Of a stretch of 9,502 bases of DNA, positions 1-7,559 are shown one piece after another. The position numbers were made by a program, and so were the translations under genes. Numbering within the stretch: the stretch's first letter is position 1; each line of letters starts with the position of its first letter. The DNA is from Candidatus Hydrogenedentota bacterium (lineage in GTDB: Bacteria; Spirochaetota; Leptospiria; Turneriellales; J094), in contig RFJE01000252.1 of NCBI GenBank assembly GCA_003695005.1, positions 1-9,502 of the forward strand. The letters run 5' to 3'. The notes under the pieces were generated by a model. That model was given only the letters and a program-made list of their open reading frames with translations. It had not been told where the DNA came from and did no database searches.

Positions 1-42
1 AATTAAGTATGCACTGTATGGCCTCTTTTCTTGGACTCGGAT

Positions 43-66
43 AAAAAAGCGAATCATTAGTACTCG
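43..66 (-). terminator. Weak intrinsic terminator after the lipoprotein gene
   Basis: On the minus strand CGAGT (62-66) pairs with ATTCG (50-54) including one G-U pair, with a 7-nt loop that holds the stop codon, followed by C and six T (43-48). The short stem makes it weak, but the location at the end of the five-gene operon fits. Confidence 0.35.
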
Positions 67-647
67 GGAAGAGAACCAAAACTACGCAGTTTGTCAATAA
101 TATTGCGAGCTTCTTCTTTCGCCGACTTTGTAAATCGGACATAAGAAATTTTACCGAGCGCTTCTACATATAAAAACTTGTTTTTATCTAATAAGGTTGC
201 CATGGCTTGTACTTTTTTCTTTTTATTTTTCCAGTGGATTTCTATTTTGTTCTTTGTTCGCTTCTTCCAAGTCCCGCTGCTCATGCCAGGTACACCATTG
301 TAAGAGACACTCATCATAAGGGCTTGCCCTAAAGGAAGAAGCCGAATATAATTTTTTACTTCTTTTAAGCGGGATTCTAAAAGTTTTTTAGAAGCTTCAT
401 CAGGTTTTGCTTTATATTTTGCTAAAAATTTTTCTTTTAATAGTTTTTGCAAATCTTTTGTATTGGCCTGCCATACCCCAACAAAAGGATTATCTTTATC
501 ATAGCCAGCCGAAAAAAAACGAATCAGTCTTTTTTCTAAAATCTCTTCTTTTGTCTTTGGCTTATATCTTGTTGTGTGGCTTGCTTTCTCGCAGGAGGAT
601 AGAAGCATTAGGATAACAGTTAGTCCAAATATTTTTTTAAGTACCAT
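57..647 (-). CDS. Predicted lipoprotein of unknown function, last gene of the rhamnose operon
   Basis: A 196-residue protein that I do not recognise as a named family. Residues 1-18 form a lipoprotein signal: basic start (MVLKK), hydrophobic core, then lipobox LSSC with the lipidated cysteine at C19. The mature protein should be anchored to a membrane through its lipid. After a short polar linker (about 20-35) there is a lysine-rich, probably helical part with NPFVGVW at 53-59. A second part (about 110-174) looks strand-rich and contains SGTWKKR (124-130) and a closing SYVRFTK. The GTW followed by alternating strands recalls small beta-barrel lipoproteins, but that is only an impression. The ATG lies 28 nt inside the 3' end of rfbB. 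No Shine-Dalgarno sequence is visible within about 15 nt upstream, so translation probably depends on ribosomes arriving from rfbB. Sure of the gene and the lipobox, not of the function. Confidence 0.85.
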   Translation of the reverse strand: MVLKKIFGLTVILMLLSSCEKASHTTRYKPKTKEEILEKRLIRFFSAGYDKDNPFVGVWQANTKDLQKLLKEKFLAKYKAKPDEASKKLLESRLKEVKNYIRLLPLGQALMMSVSYNGVPGMSSGTWKKRTKNKIEIHWKNKKKKVQAMATLLDKNKFLYVEALGKISYVRFTKSAKEEARNIIDKLRSFGSLPEY

Positions 648-1636
648 TGTATTGTTTTTACAATTCCTGTATCAAAATTTTCGTCTGCTTTCCACCCAAG
701 CTCTTGCTCAATTTTCGAAGCATCAATTGCATAGCGTCTATCATGGCCAGGTCTATCTTCCACATACGTAATTAATTCTTTATACGATTTCCCATTTTGT
801 CTTGGCTTTTCTTTATCTAATATCTCACAGATCGTTTTAGCAATGGTGTTATTGTCCCGCTCATTACGGCCACCAATATTGTAGGTTTCCCCTGCACGGC
901 CTTTGTGAAATACTAAATCAATTCCTTTGGCATGATCTAAAACATAAAGCCAATCACGAACATTTTTTCCATCTCCGTAAATGGGAATTGGCTTTTCTCT
1001 TAAAGCATTTCGGATAATCGTTGGAATAAGTTTTTCATCATGTTGTTTTGGCCCATAGTTATTGGAACAGTTGGTTACCACAACATTTAATCCAAAAGTG
1101 TGATAGTAACTGCGCACAAGCATATCGCTTCCTGCTTTTGACGCACTATACGGTGAATTTGGCTGATACGGTGTTTTTTCTGTAAAGTAGCCTGTTTCAC
1201 CTAACGTACCATACACTTCATCGGTTGATACATGTAAAAAGCGAGCGTTTTCTTTTCCCGCTTTTTTTACAAAAGGTTTTTCGTGCCAATGTTGATATGC
1301 TGTATTTAAAAGATGGAATGTGCCAAGTACATTGGTTTGTACAAATACTTCGGGATTTTTAATGGAATTATCTACGTGACTCTCTGCAGCAAAATGAATC
1401 ACTCCTTCGATATTAAATTCGGTAAAAAGATAATGAAGTAATTCTCGATTGGAAATATCACCCTGTACAAACTTATAGCGCGGATGAGATTCCACTTCCT
1501 TTAAGTTTTCGGGATTACCTGCGTATGTTAGCTTATCTAGATTAATGACAAACGTATCGGGATACTTTTCTAAAAAGTAAGGAATAAAGTTAGATCCAAT
1601 AAACCCCATTCCGCCCGTAACTAAAACATGCCTCAT
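620..1636 (-). CDS. rfbB: dTDP-glucose 4,6-dehydratase
   Basis: Second step of dTDP-L-rhamnose synthesis: NAD-dependent conversion of dTDP-glucose to dTDP-4-keto-6-deoxyglucose in the cytoplasm. The 338-residue protein is an extended short-chain dehydrogenase. It shows the Rossmann glycine motif GGMGFIGSN (8-16), the catalytic STDEVYG (137-143) with T138/D139/E140, and the active-site YSASK (163-167). The substrate-domain signature RPGHDRRY (295-302) is typical of RmlB. Length is normal for the family. The start is set at 1636, not the ATG 27 nt further upstream: it gives the standard N-terminus MRHVLVTGG, has a strong AAAAGGAG ribosome site 6 nt away, and overlaps the rfbD stop as ATGA. It is the fourth gene of the operon, and its own strong ribosome site suggests it is also initiated independently of coupling. 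The sequence reads like Bacteroidetes RmlB from memory, which is untested. Confidence 0.97.
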   Translation of the reverse strand: MRHVLVTGGMGFIGSNFIPYFLEKYPDTFVINLDKLTYAGNPENLKEVESHPRYKFVQGDISNRELLHYLFTEFNIEGVIHFAAESHVDNSIKNPEVFVQTNVLGTFHLLNTAYQHWHEKPFVKKAGKENARFLHVSTDEVYGTLGETGYFTEKTPYQPNSPYSASKAGSDMLVRSYYHTFGLNVVVTNCSNNYGPKQHDEKLIPTIIRNALREKPIPIYGDGKNVRDWLYVLDHAKGIDLVFHKGRAGETYNIGGRNERDNNTIAKTICEILDKEKPRQNGKSYKELITYVEDRPGHDRRYAIDASKIEQELGWKADENFDTGIVKTIQWYLKKYLD

Positions 1637-2484
1637 AGAATACTCCTTTTCTCCGTTAAGCATTCCTGTAATGCTTCGAACCAGTGTGGTATTTTTTCTT
1701 GAATATGACTTTTGATTTTTTGCTTCGATAATACACTATAATAAGGTCTTTTGGCTTTTGTTGGAAAATCCTTACTTTCAATCGGGATTACCTCGACTTG
1801 TGTTTTTGTAAGCTGAAAAATTGCAACGGCAAAGTCGTACCAAGAAGCCACTCCTTCATTTGAAAAGTGATACAGACCAGAAGGTAACTTTTGCTTGATT
1901 GCTTTTAAAATCCATCGTGCTGCATCTTTGGCATACGTAGGTGTTCCAATTTGGTCAGAAACTACGGAAATTTGTTTTTTTGTTTCTGCTAAACGAAGCA
2001 TTGTGTTTACAAAGTTTTTACCTGTTGTAGAATATAACCATGAAACTCGAAAAACAGTAGCTCCTTTTTCGAGGGCAATTTCCTCCCCTTGTAATTTGCT
2101 TTTTCCGTAAACATTGATTGGATTTGTATCATCTTTTTCTGTATATGGGTGATACCATTTGCCATTAAAAACATAATCGGTTGAAATATGAACCAATTTA
2201 ATTTTGCGCCTATGACATTCATTTGCTAACATTTCCACAGCCTTTGCATTCACTAAAAAGGCTTTGTCCTGTTCTTCTTCGGCTAAATCTACGGCAGTGT
2301 ATGCTGCTGTATTGAGTACATAATCAGGATGATGATCGTTTAGGATTTTTTGTGTTTGGCTTAACGAAGTAATATCCCATTCATTGTGTGGAAAACTATA
2401 CAGATCCATATCTTTTTCGCTTTGAGCAATCGAGCAAAACTCTGTTGCTAGTTGACCATGTTTTCCTGTTACACAAACTTTCAT
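1633..2484 (-). CDS. rfbD: dTDP-4-dehydrorhamnose reductase
   Basis: Last step of the pathway: NAD(P)H-dependent reduction of dTDP-4-keto-L-rhamnose to dTDP-L-rhamnose. The 283-residue protein begins with the nucleotide-binding motif GKHGQLA (7-13), where the family more often has GxxGQLG. The catalytic segment is STDYVF (101-106) with YGKSK (126-130), giving Y126 and K130. The RmlD signatures DQIGTPTYAKD (177-187) and RPYYSVLSKQK (246-256) are present. Length is normal. It starts one base after the rfbC stop (TAA-G-ATG) and its TGA stop overlaps the rfbB start, so all three reading frames are tightly coupled. No good Shine-Dalgarno sequence is seen, consistent with reinitiation after rfbC. 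Confidence 0.96.
   Translation of the reverse strand: MKVCVTGKHGQLATEFCSIAQSEKDMDLYSFPHNEWDITSLSQTQKILNDHHPDYVLNTAAYTAVDLAEEEQDKAFLVNAKAVEMLANECHRRKIKLVHISTDYVFNGKWYHPYTEKDDTNPINVYGKSKLQGEEIALEKGATVFRVSWLYSTTGKNFVNTMLRLAETKKQISVVSDQIGTPTYAKDAARWILKAIKQKLPSGLYHFSNEGVASWYDFAVAIFQLTKTQVEVIPIESKDFPTKAKRPYYSVLSKQKIKSHIQEKIPHWFEALQECLTEKRSIL
1643..1650 (-). promoter_or_regulatory. Strong ribosome binding site of rfbB
   Basis: AAAAGGAG on the minus strand, 6 nt before the ATG at 1636 and inside the end of rfbD. It decides the rfbB start against the upstream in-frame ATG. It is the best Shine-Dalgarno sequence in the window. Confidence 0.85.
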
Positions 2485-2485
2485 C

Positions 2486-3028
2486 TTATTCTGTAAAAAT
2501 ATCTGCTTTTTCCAAAACAGGTAAATTGTTATCTTTATCAGATAAAGTAAAAGGGATATCTAACTTTGGCCAGTCAATTCCTGTATCATAATAAATTCCT
2601 CGCTCATGCTCTTTCGAATAAAAATTATCGACTTTATAGTGTACAATGGCACTTTCGCTTAATACTAAAAAACCATGAGCAAAGCCATGCGGGATAAAAA
2701 ACTGTTTTTTATTTTCCCCCGACAAAATAGCACTTACATATTTTCCAAAGGTAGGGGAATTTTTGCGAATATCCACGGCCACATCAAAAATTTCTCCCTG
2801 TACAACACGTACCAGTTTGCTTTGCGCATACGGCGGAAGTTGGTAATGCAAGCCACGTAACACACCTTTGCTTGATTGCGATTCATTATCCTGCACAAAT
2901 TCAATCTCTCCAATATGCTTGCGAAACAAATCCTGACGAAAAGTTTCACAAAAATAACCACGACTATCTTGAAACACTTTTGGCTCAATTAAAAAAACTC
3001 CTTTTATGCTTTGTTCAATAAATTTCAT
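2486..3028 (-). CDS. rfbC: dTDP-4-dehydrorhamnose 3,5-epimerase
   Basis: Third step: double epimerisation of dTDP-4-keto-6-deoxyglucose to dTDP-4-keto-L-rhamnose. The 180-residue protein is a cupin of the RmlC family, of normal length. Visible family residues: the catalytic base H61 in VLRGLHYQ, the phosphate/substrate lysine K71, H118 in PHGFAHGF, and tyrosines Y131 and Y137 in YKVDNFY, matching the pattern of the well-studied Salmonella enzyme. All catalytic residues are intact, so it should be active. Its ATG overlaps the rfbA TGA as ATGA. A weak GAGG lies 10 nt upstream inside rfbA. The gene order A-C-D-B places it second. Confidence 0.97.
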   Translation of the reverse strand: MKFIEQSIKGVFLIEPKVFQDSRGYFCETFRQDLFRKHIGEIEFVQDNESQSSKGVLRGLHYQLPPYAQSKLVRVVQGEIFDVAVDIRKNSPTFGKYVSAILSGENKKQFFIPHGFAHGFLVLSESAIVHYKVDNFYSKEHERGIYYDTGIDWPKLDIPFTLSDKDNNLPVLEKADIFTE

Positions 3029-3900
3029 TTTTCTAATAGCCTCAACAAGTACTGACCATAACTATTTTTTGCAAGTGACTCGGCGAGCTTTTTAAGCTCG
3101 CTTTCTCCAATGTATCCCATTTTGTACGCAATTTCCTCAATACAAGCAATTTTTAAACTCTGTCTTTTTTCAATCACTTCTATAAAGTTCGAAGCTTCGG
3201 TTAAACTTTCAAAAGTACCTGTGTCGAGCCAAGCATAACCTCGTCCCATAAGTTCAACTTGTAGCTTTTTTCGATTTAAAAATTCTTGATTCACACTTGT
3301 AATTTCTAACTCCCCCCTTGCCGAAGGCTTTACCCCTTTGGCTACTTCTATAACTTCATTTGGATAAAAGTACAACCCTACTACAGCATACTTACTTTTT
3401 GGATGCTGTGGCTTTTCTTCAATGCTAATGACTTCTTGTTTCTCGTTAAATTCTACCACTCCATAGCGCTCGGGGTCATGGACAGCATAGCCAAAAATAA
3501 CAGCCTTGTTTTGATCTTCGGTAATTTTTCTGCTCTTTTTTAAAAGGTCTGTAAAACCATGACCGTAAAAAATGTTATCTCCTAAAATTAAGCAAACACT
3601 ATCATCACCAATGAATTCTTCTCCTAAAAGAAAAGCTTGTGCTAATCCATCGGGGGATGGCTGAACGACATAAGAAAATTTCATGCCAAGCGAAGAGCCA
3701 TCTCCAAGTAAATTTTCAAAACGGGACGTATCCTCGGGTGTAGAAATAATGAGTACTTCGCGAATTCCTGCTAACATTAAAACCGAAAGCGGATAATAAA
3801 TCATCGGTTTATCATATACAGGTAGCAATTGTTTACAAACAGCCCGTGTAATGGGATACAGCCTTGTTCCACTTCCGCCTGCTAGTATAATTCCTTTCAT
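3025..3900 (-). CDS. rfbA: Glucose-1-phosphate thymidylyltransferase
   Basis: First step of the pathway: glucose-1-phosphate plus dTTP gives dTDP-glucose. The 291-residue protein opens with the nucleotidyltransferase signature [11 protein letters not shown] (8-18) followed by [17 protein letters not shown] (23-39). It has the metal-binding GDN (107-109), EEKP (161-164) and WLDTGT (224-229), all characteristic of RmlA. The start at 3900 gives the standard MKGIILAGG. An in-frame extension reaching 3954 would add 18 residues unlike the family and run into the intergenic promoter region, so I left it out. Only a weak AGG precedes the ATG. This is the first gene of the operon, divergent from the MuiA-like gene across 93 bp. 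Members of this family are usually inhibited by dTDP-rhamnose, which may be the main control of flux. Confidence 0.97.
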   Translation of the reverse strand: MKGIILAGGSGTRLYPITRAVCKQLLPVYDKPMIYYPLSVLMLAGIREVLIISTPEDTSRFENLLGDGSSLGMKFSYVVQPSPDGLAQAFLLGEEFIGDDSVCLILGDNIFYGHGFTDLLKKSRKITEDQNKAVIFGYAVHDPERYGVVEFNEKQEVISIEEKPQHPKSKYAVVGLYFYPNEVIEVAKGVKPSARGELEITSVNQEFLNRKKLQVELMGRGYAWLDTGTFESLTEASNFIEVIEKRQSLKIACIEEIAYKMGYIGESELKKLAESLAKNSYGQYLLRLLEK

Positions 3901-3957
3901 AAGCCTGTTTCTATTATTAAGATATAGCGTCAAAAAACAGTTTTTTCCGAACAAAAG
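3901..3957 (-). promoter_or_regulatory. Probable promoter region of the rfb operon
   Basis: The 93-bp gap between rfbA and the MuiA-like gene must hold the operon promoter. On the minus strand an AATAAT (3913-3918) matches the -10 consensus in five of six bases, and TTGACG (3928-3933) looks like a -35, but the two are only 9 nt apart, so they cannot belong to one promoter. CTGTTT (3905-3910) and AAACAG (3935-3940) form an inverted repeat flanking both, a possible operator. Region likely, exact elements uncertain. Confidence 0.35.
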
Positions 3958-3985
3958 TTGACAGCTCCCGTCTTACTTATATAAG
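3958..3985 (+). promoter_or_regulatory. Sigma-70-type promoter of the MuiA-like gene
   Basis: TTGACA (3958-3963, perfect -35), 16-nt spacer, TATAAG (3980-3985, five of six -10 bases). Transcription would start around 3991-3993, directly at the ATG at 3994. An alternative -10 TATATA at 3978 leaves only a 14-nt spacer. Confidence 0.55.
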
Positions 3986-3987
3986 GA
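3983..3987 (+). promoter_or_regulatory. Ribosome binding site of the MuiA-like gene, overlapping the -10
   Basis: AAGGA lies 6 nt before the ATG at 3994, an ideal Shine-Dalgarno position. It shares bases with the -10 TATAAG, so a transcript from that promoter would not contain it. One of the two readings is probably accidental, or there is another promoter further upstream. Confidence 0.5.
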
Positions 3988-3993
3988 TTCAAT

Positions 3994-5781
3994 ATGAAAA
4001 AATATGTAGTGATTTTGTTAGCCCTTTGCTTCTTTTTGTATGCTCAAGATAAACTTCCCGTGTATGATCTTCCCATAAAGAAAGTCATGCTATACCAAAA
4101 CAAAGCAAGGGTTTTCCGCAGTGGCAATATTCGTGTAAAAAAGGGAAACAATGTTTTTTATATTTCAGGATTAACGCCACGTCTCGAAGATAGTACTGTA
4201 CTTGCAAAACTGCCTGCGAATGCAAAAGCTCGCGTACTTTCTGTTACCGTGGAAAAAAAAGCTCTTTTAGAAAAACGCCGAAAAAAATTGCAAGAGTTAG
4301 AAAAAAAGCTGGAAGCTTTGCGCGAAAAAGATGCGCAGCTTTTAGATGAGTTAAAAATCATCCGAAAGCAAACAGAATTTTTAGCCTCTGTTTCTAACTT
4401 TCAAAAAGAAGAAGCAACAAAAGACTTAAAAACAAGAATGCCATCTTTTGATGTTTGGCGCAAGACCATGATGTTTTTAGCAAACTCTTCTCGAAATTTA
4501 GCTAAAAGCAAGCGAGATATTGAAAAGAAACGAGAAAAGTTAGGCAAACAAATCCAAAAAGTAGAATTTGAAATTGGCCAAATTGGCGGTTGGCGGTACT
4601 TAAACAAATTTCGAAAACAAAGCCAAGCTTTGCTAAAAAATCGTTCTGCGTTGCAAGTTCAGCAGTACAATAATCCTAACGAAATTGTAATTACAGAAAG
4701 AGACTTTTCTTCGCTAGAAACCGAGAAAAGAGCTAAAGTAGAAATATACTCTTATACAGAAAGTACTGTCGCTTTTGAGCTTAGCTATTTTGTAAGGAAT
4801 TGCTCTTGGAATATGCGCTATGACTTGCGTGCTAATACACAGAACAAAAATGTTTTATTAAGTCTATATGCTGATATTTACCAGCAATCTTCGGAAGATT
4901 GGAACAAAGTGAAGTTAATTTTATCCACAGGACACCCACGTTCCTTAGTACAAACTCCCTATTTAGCAACGTGGATATTGCGGGAAAAAAGACTACGAAG
5001 CAGGAATGGGGATCGTGCTTACAAAAAAAAATATCGGCAAAAAGATTTTATAACTTCTGCAAAAACATTAGAAGATAATACTAAAGAAGAAGAAAGATAT
5101 TCGAATGTTAGCACCATTCAGGAAGCAGCATCCGAAGTAGAGTTTACTTTAAAAGGACTGCAAAGTATACCATCGCAAAAAGGATCACAAAAAAAGTTTG
5201 TAACGGATTTTTATGCTTCAAAAGCAAACAGCGCACACTTTTTTTACGAGCTTTATCCTGCTTCGAGTCCCAATGGTTTTTTAAGAGTCGAGCTTATGAA
5301 TTCAACTCCTAGTCCGTGGTTAAAGGGTAAGGCACAAATTTTTCTAGACAATGAGCTTATGGGAACTGCGCGAATCCCTTTTACAAGGAAACAAGAAAAA
5401 GTAAAACTTACGTTAACAGAAGAAAAAAGACTCAAAGGCATAAAGCGACTTGTAAAAACTTTTCAGGATACAAAAGGAGTTTTTTCGAAAAAACAACGCA
5501 TACGATATAGTTACGAAATTGAACTTGAGTCCTTTATGCCACAGGCAAAAGAAGTTTTCGTGTATGATAGAATCCCTGTCTCTAACACCGAAAAAATAGA
5601 AGTAGAAATTGAAAACTTAAATATAAATTGGCTTACGGATAGAAAAACAAAAGCGGACTATCAATATAAACAAGGTTTACGTACATGGAAACTTCGCTTA
5701 AAGCCAAAAGAGAAAAAAATGATTCGCTACGATGTCGTCATTACTGCTCCGAAAGACATTGTGATTTTAGGATTGAAGTAA
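3994..5781 (+). CDS. Secreted DUF4140/DUF4139 protein (mucoidy inhibitor MuiA-like)
   Basis: A 595-residue exported protein. Residues 1-17 are a Sec signal peptide with likely cleavage after LYA and no lipobox. The N-terminal domain (about 25-85) carries the DUF4140 pattern: strand with KVMLYQNKARVFRSG, then a DGL-like SGLTPRLEDSTV. Two long charged coiled coils follow (about 87-130 and 165-197). The DUF4139 domain begins near 230, with SYFVRNCSWNMRYDLRA (264-280) and SSEDWNKVKLILSTGHP (299-315). It is interrupted by a polar, lysine-rich variable stretch (about 328-405) and closes with VYDRIPVSNTEKIEVE and WKLRLKPKEKKMIRYD. The family is named after a Pseudomonas-type mucoidy inhibitor, but its biochemical role is unknown. 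A part in the envelope is inferred from the signal peptide and family name. Start supported by AAGGA 6 nt upstream. The stop lies inside the 3' end of dnaG. Confidence 0.9.
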   Translation: MKKYVVILLALCFFLYAQDKLPVYDLPIKKVMLYQNKARVFRSGNIRVKKGNNVFYISGLTPRLEDSTVLAKLPANAKARVLSVTVEKKALLEKRRKKLQELEKKLEALREKDAQLLDELKIIRKQTEFLASVSNFQKEEATKDLKTRMPSFDVWRKTMMFLANSSRNLAKSKRDIEKKREKLGKQIQKVEFEIGQIGGWRYLNKFRKQSQALLKNRSALQVQQYNNPNEIVITERDFSSLETEKRAKVEIYSYTESTVAFELSYFVRNCSWNMRYDLRANTQNKNVLLSLYADIYQQSSEDWNKVKLILSTGHPRSLVQTPYLATWILREKRLRSRNGDRAYKKKYRQKDFITSAKTLEDNTKEEERYSNVSTIQEAASEVEFTLKGLQSIPSQKGSQKKFVTDFYASKANSAHFFYELYPASSPNGFLRVELMNSTPSPWLKGKAQIFLDNELMGTARIPFTRKQEKVKLTLTEEKRLKGIKRLVKTFQDTKGVFSKKQRIRYSYEIELESFMPQAKEVFVYDRIPVSNTEKIEVEIENLNINWLTDRKTKADYQYKQGLRTWKLRLKPKEKKMIRYDVVITAPKDIVILGLK

Positions 5782-7542
5782 TTTTTGCAGTTTTGTTCGC
5801 TCTTGTAAAAGGCGATTGTGCTCTTTGGCAATTTCGTCTGCTTCGCTTAAACCAAGAGCTTCTGCTTTGCGTAATTTCTCAAAGGTCGCGCGAATTTGTT
5901 TATTTAACACCAATAACTTGTGATTATAAATAATGGATTTTAATTGTGCAAGAACATCATCATTCTCGTTTGTGGTATCGGTCTCCATTAAAATTCCACT
6001 TAATAAAGAAGCTAAGTCTTTAGGCAACTGAATCGTAAATAAATCCTCAAATTTCCAAATCTCTCCTGCTTGGATCCTATCTCGAAAATAAGAATATAAT
6101 AAATAAGCATCTTGATGATGCCACTGCATTTCTTTAAGCAGTTCTTCCTCTTCCCACAAAGAAGGATATTTTAAAAGAAGAGTAAGTACATCTTTTTCTG
6201 CGCGAGAAGCTCCTTTGGAAAATACTTGCTGCTTGCTCGGCTGTCGGATCACTTTTTTTTGTGTATCTTGTTGAAAATCTTTTTGCAAACTCTGTGCAGG
6301 TACTCCTAATAAGGTTGCTGCTTTTTGTATGTAATCTTGTTTTTCCCAATCATGCTTTAAAGAAGAAACAAACTCAAAAAAGTCTTTTAAAGCCATTCGT
6401 TTTTGTGCTAAATCTTCGATAGAATATAAATAATGAAAGTAATACCACAAAATAAACTTTGATTCTGGTTTTGCATGCTTTGCAATAAATTGCTTTAAGT
6501 CCTCGCTTGAGTGTGCCATGGCAATGTCAAAAGGATCTTGTTTTTGCTGAGTATCTGAAACTAAAACTTTACAATGGATACCCGCCGTGGTTAATATAGG
6601 AAGCGCTCGAACCGCCGCTTTTAAGCCTGCGTTATCCGAATCAAACCATATCAGTACATGATCCGTGTAGCGCTTTAATAATTTTGCTTGCTCGGCTGTA
6701 AACGAAGTACCCAGTGGTGCCACCGCATTTTCTACCGACTTAGCAGCCAGCCCAATCACATCCATATAACCTTCTACTAAAATAGCTTCTTTGTTTTTTC
6801 GAATAAATTCTTTTGCATGAGCTAAATTATACAGCAGTTGTTTTTTATGGTAAATAGCCGACTCAGGGGAATTCATATACTTTGGCTGAGTATCCTTGTC
6901 GATTACTCTTCCCCCAAAACCAACAACTCGTCCATTGGTATCTGTAATTGGAAAAATCAGTCTTCCGCGGAATCTATCATACACTGTACTTTTTCTTTCC
7001 GCTTGCACAAGAAGCCCTAGCTCAACACATTTGCGAAGGAAGTCTTCTTTTCCCTGTGGCCACTTATTGGCTAAACGGTTTTCAATCCTATGATAGTCGT
7101 TTGGCGCAAAGCCAAGTCGAAAGCGGTTTGCCACTGCTAATGAAATTCCTCGTTGTTTTAAGTAAGATTCTGCAGGGCTACCAGGCAATAAGCTTGCATA
7201 TAACTTGCTAACAGCATTGTTAATTTTATAAGCCCATTCATACTGTGATTTTGTGTGCTTCCTGCCTTCTAACGTAATTCCTGCATAATCTGCTAAAATT
7301 TTAAGAGCTTCGGGAAAACTTACATTTTCGTATTCCTGGACAAACGTAATAACATTGCCACCTTTGCCACAGCCAAAACATTTAAAAATTCCTTTTTCAG
7401 GGGAAACATGAAAAGAAGGGGTCTTTTCGCTGTGAAAAGGACACAATCCGACATAACTACGCCCCCGCTTTTTTAAAGATACAAATTTTTCTATATAACT
7501 CTCGATGGGAACCGCTTGTAAAACGCGGTTTACATCCGACAT
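5767..7542 (-). CDS. dnaG: DNA primase
   Basis: Makes the RNA primers for DNA replication, working with the replicative helicase. The 591-residue protein has the full domain order: a CHC2 zinc finger with C34, H37, C55 and C58 (CPFH...CFGC), the RNA polymerase core with the basic segment YDRFRGRLIFPI (188-199) and VVGFGGRV, and a TOPRIM domain with EGYMD (257-261) and DSDNAG (301-306). A C-terminal helical region (about 440-591) should bind DnaB. The third TOPRIM acidic motif reads DPFD (336-339) where E. coli and Bacillus have DPD, so F338 sits at the place of one aspartate. It follows rpsU by 17 nt with no clear Shine-Dalgarno sequence before the ATG, suggesting co-transcription and perhaps coupling. 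rpoD, which often follows dnaG, is absent. Its 3' end overlaps the converging MuiA-like gene by 15 nt. Confidence 0.97.
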   Translation of the reverse strand: MSDVNRVLQAVPIESYIEKFVSLKKRGRSYVGLCPFHSEKTPSFHVSPEKGIFKCFGCGKGGNVITFVQEYENVSFPEALKILADYAGITLEGRKHTKSQYEWAYKINNAVSKLYASLLPGSPAESYLKQRGISLAVANRFRLGFAPNDYHRIENRLANKWPQGKEDFLRKCVELGLLVQAERKSTVYDRFRGRLIFPITDTNGRVVGFGGRVIDKDTQPKYMNSPESAIYHKKQLLYNLAHAKEFIRKNKEAILVEGYMDVIGLAAKSVENAVAPLGTSFTAEQAKLLKRYTDHVLIWFDSDNAGLKAAVRALPILTTAGIHCKVLVSDTQQKQDPFDIAMAHSSEDLKQFIAKHAKPESKFILWYYFHYLYSIEDLAQKRMALKDFFEFVSSLKHDWEKQDYIQKAATLLGVPAQSLQKDFQQDTQKKVIRQPSKQQVFSKGASRAEKDVLTLLLKYPSLWEEEELLKEMQWHHQDAYLLYSYFRDRIQAGEIWKFEDLFTIQLPKDLASLLSGILMETDTTNENDDVLAQLKSIIYNHKLLVLNKQIRATFEKLRKAEALGLSEADEIAKEHNRLLQERTKLQKLLQS

Positions 7543-7559
7543 GTGGGTGGCTTATCAGC

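Noticed and set aside
2..100. Open plus-strand frame entering from the left edge (32 codons, stop at 98-100)
   Set aside because: It would overlap the lipoprotein gene by 44 nt, and another frame stops at 44. Too short to tell a real gene end from chance without sequence to the left.
407..771. Two plus-strand open frames opposite the lipoprotein gene and rfbB
   Set aside because: They lie antisense to well-supported genes and show no recognisable domain.
1637..1663. Longer rfbB start
   Set aside because: It adds nine residues absent from the family and lies upstream of a strong ribosome site serving the ATG at 1636.
3901..3954. Longer rfbA start
   Set aside because: It adds 18 residues foreign to RmlA and covers the intergenic promoter region.
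6838..7211. Plus-strand open frames opposite dnaG
   Set aside because: They are antisense to conserved primase domains, with no independent signals.
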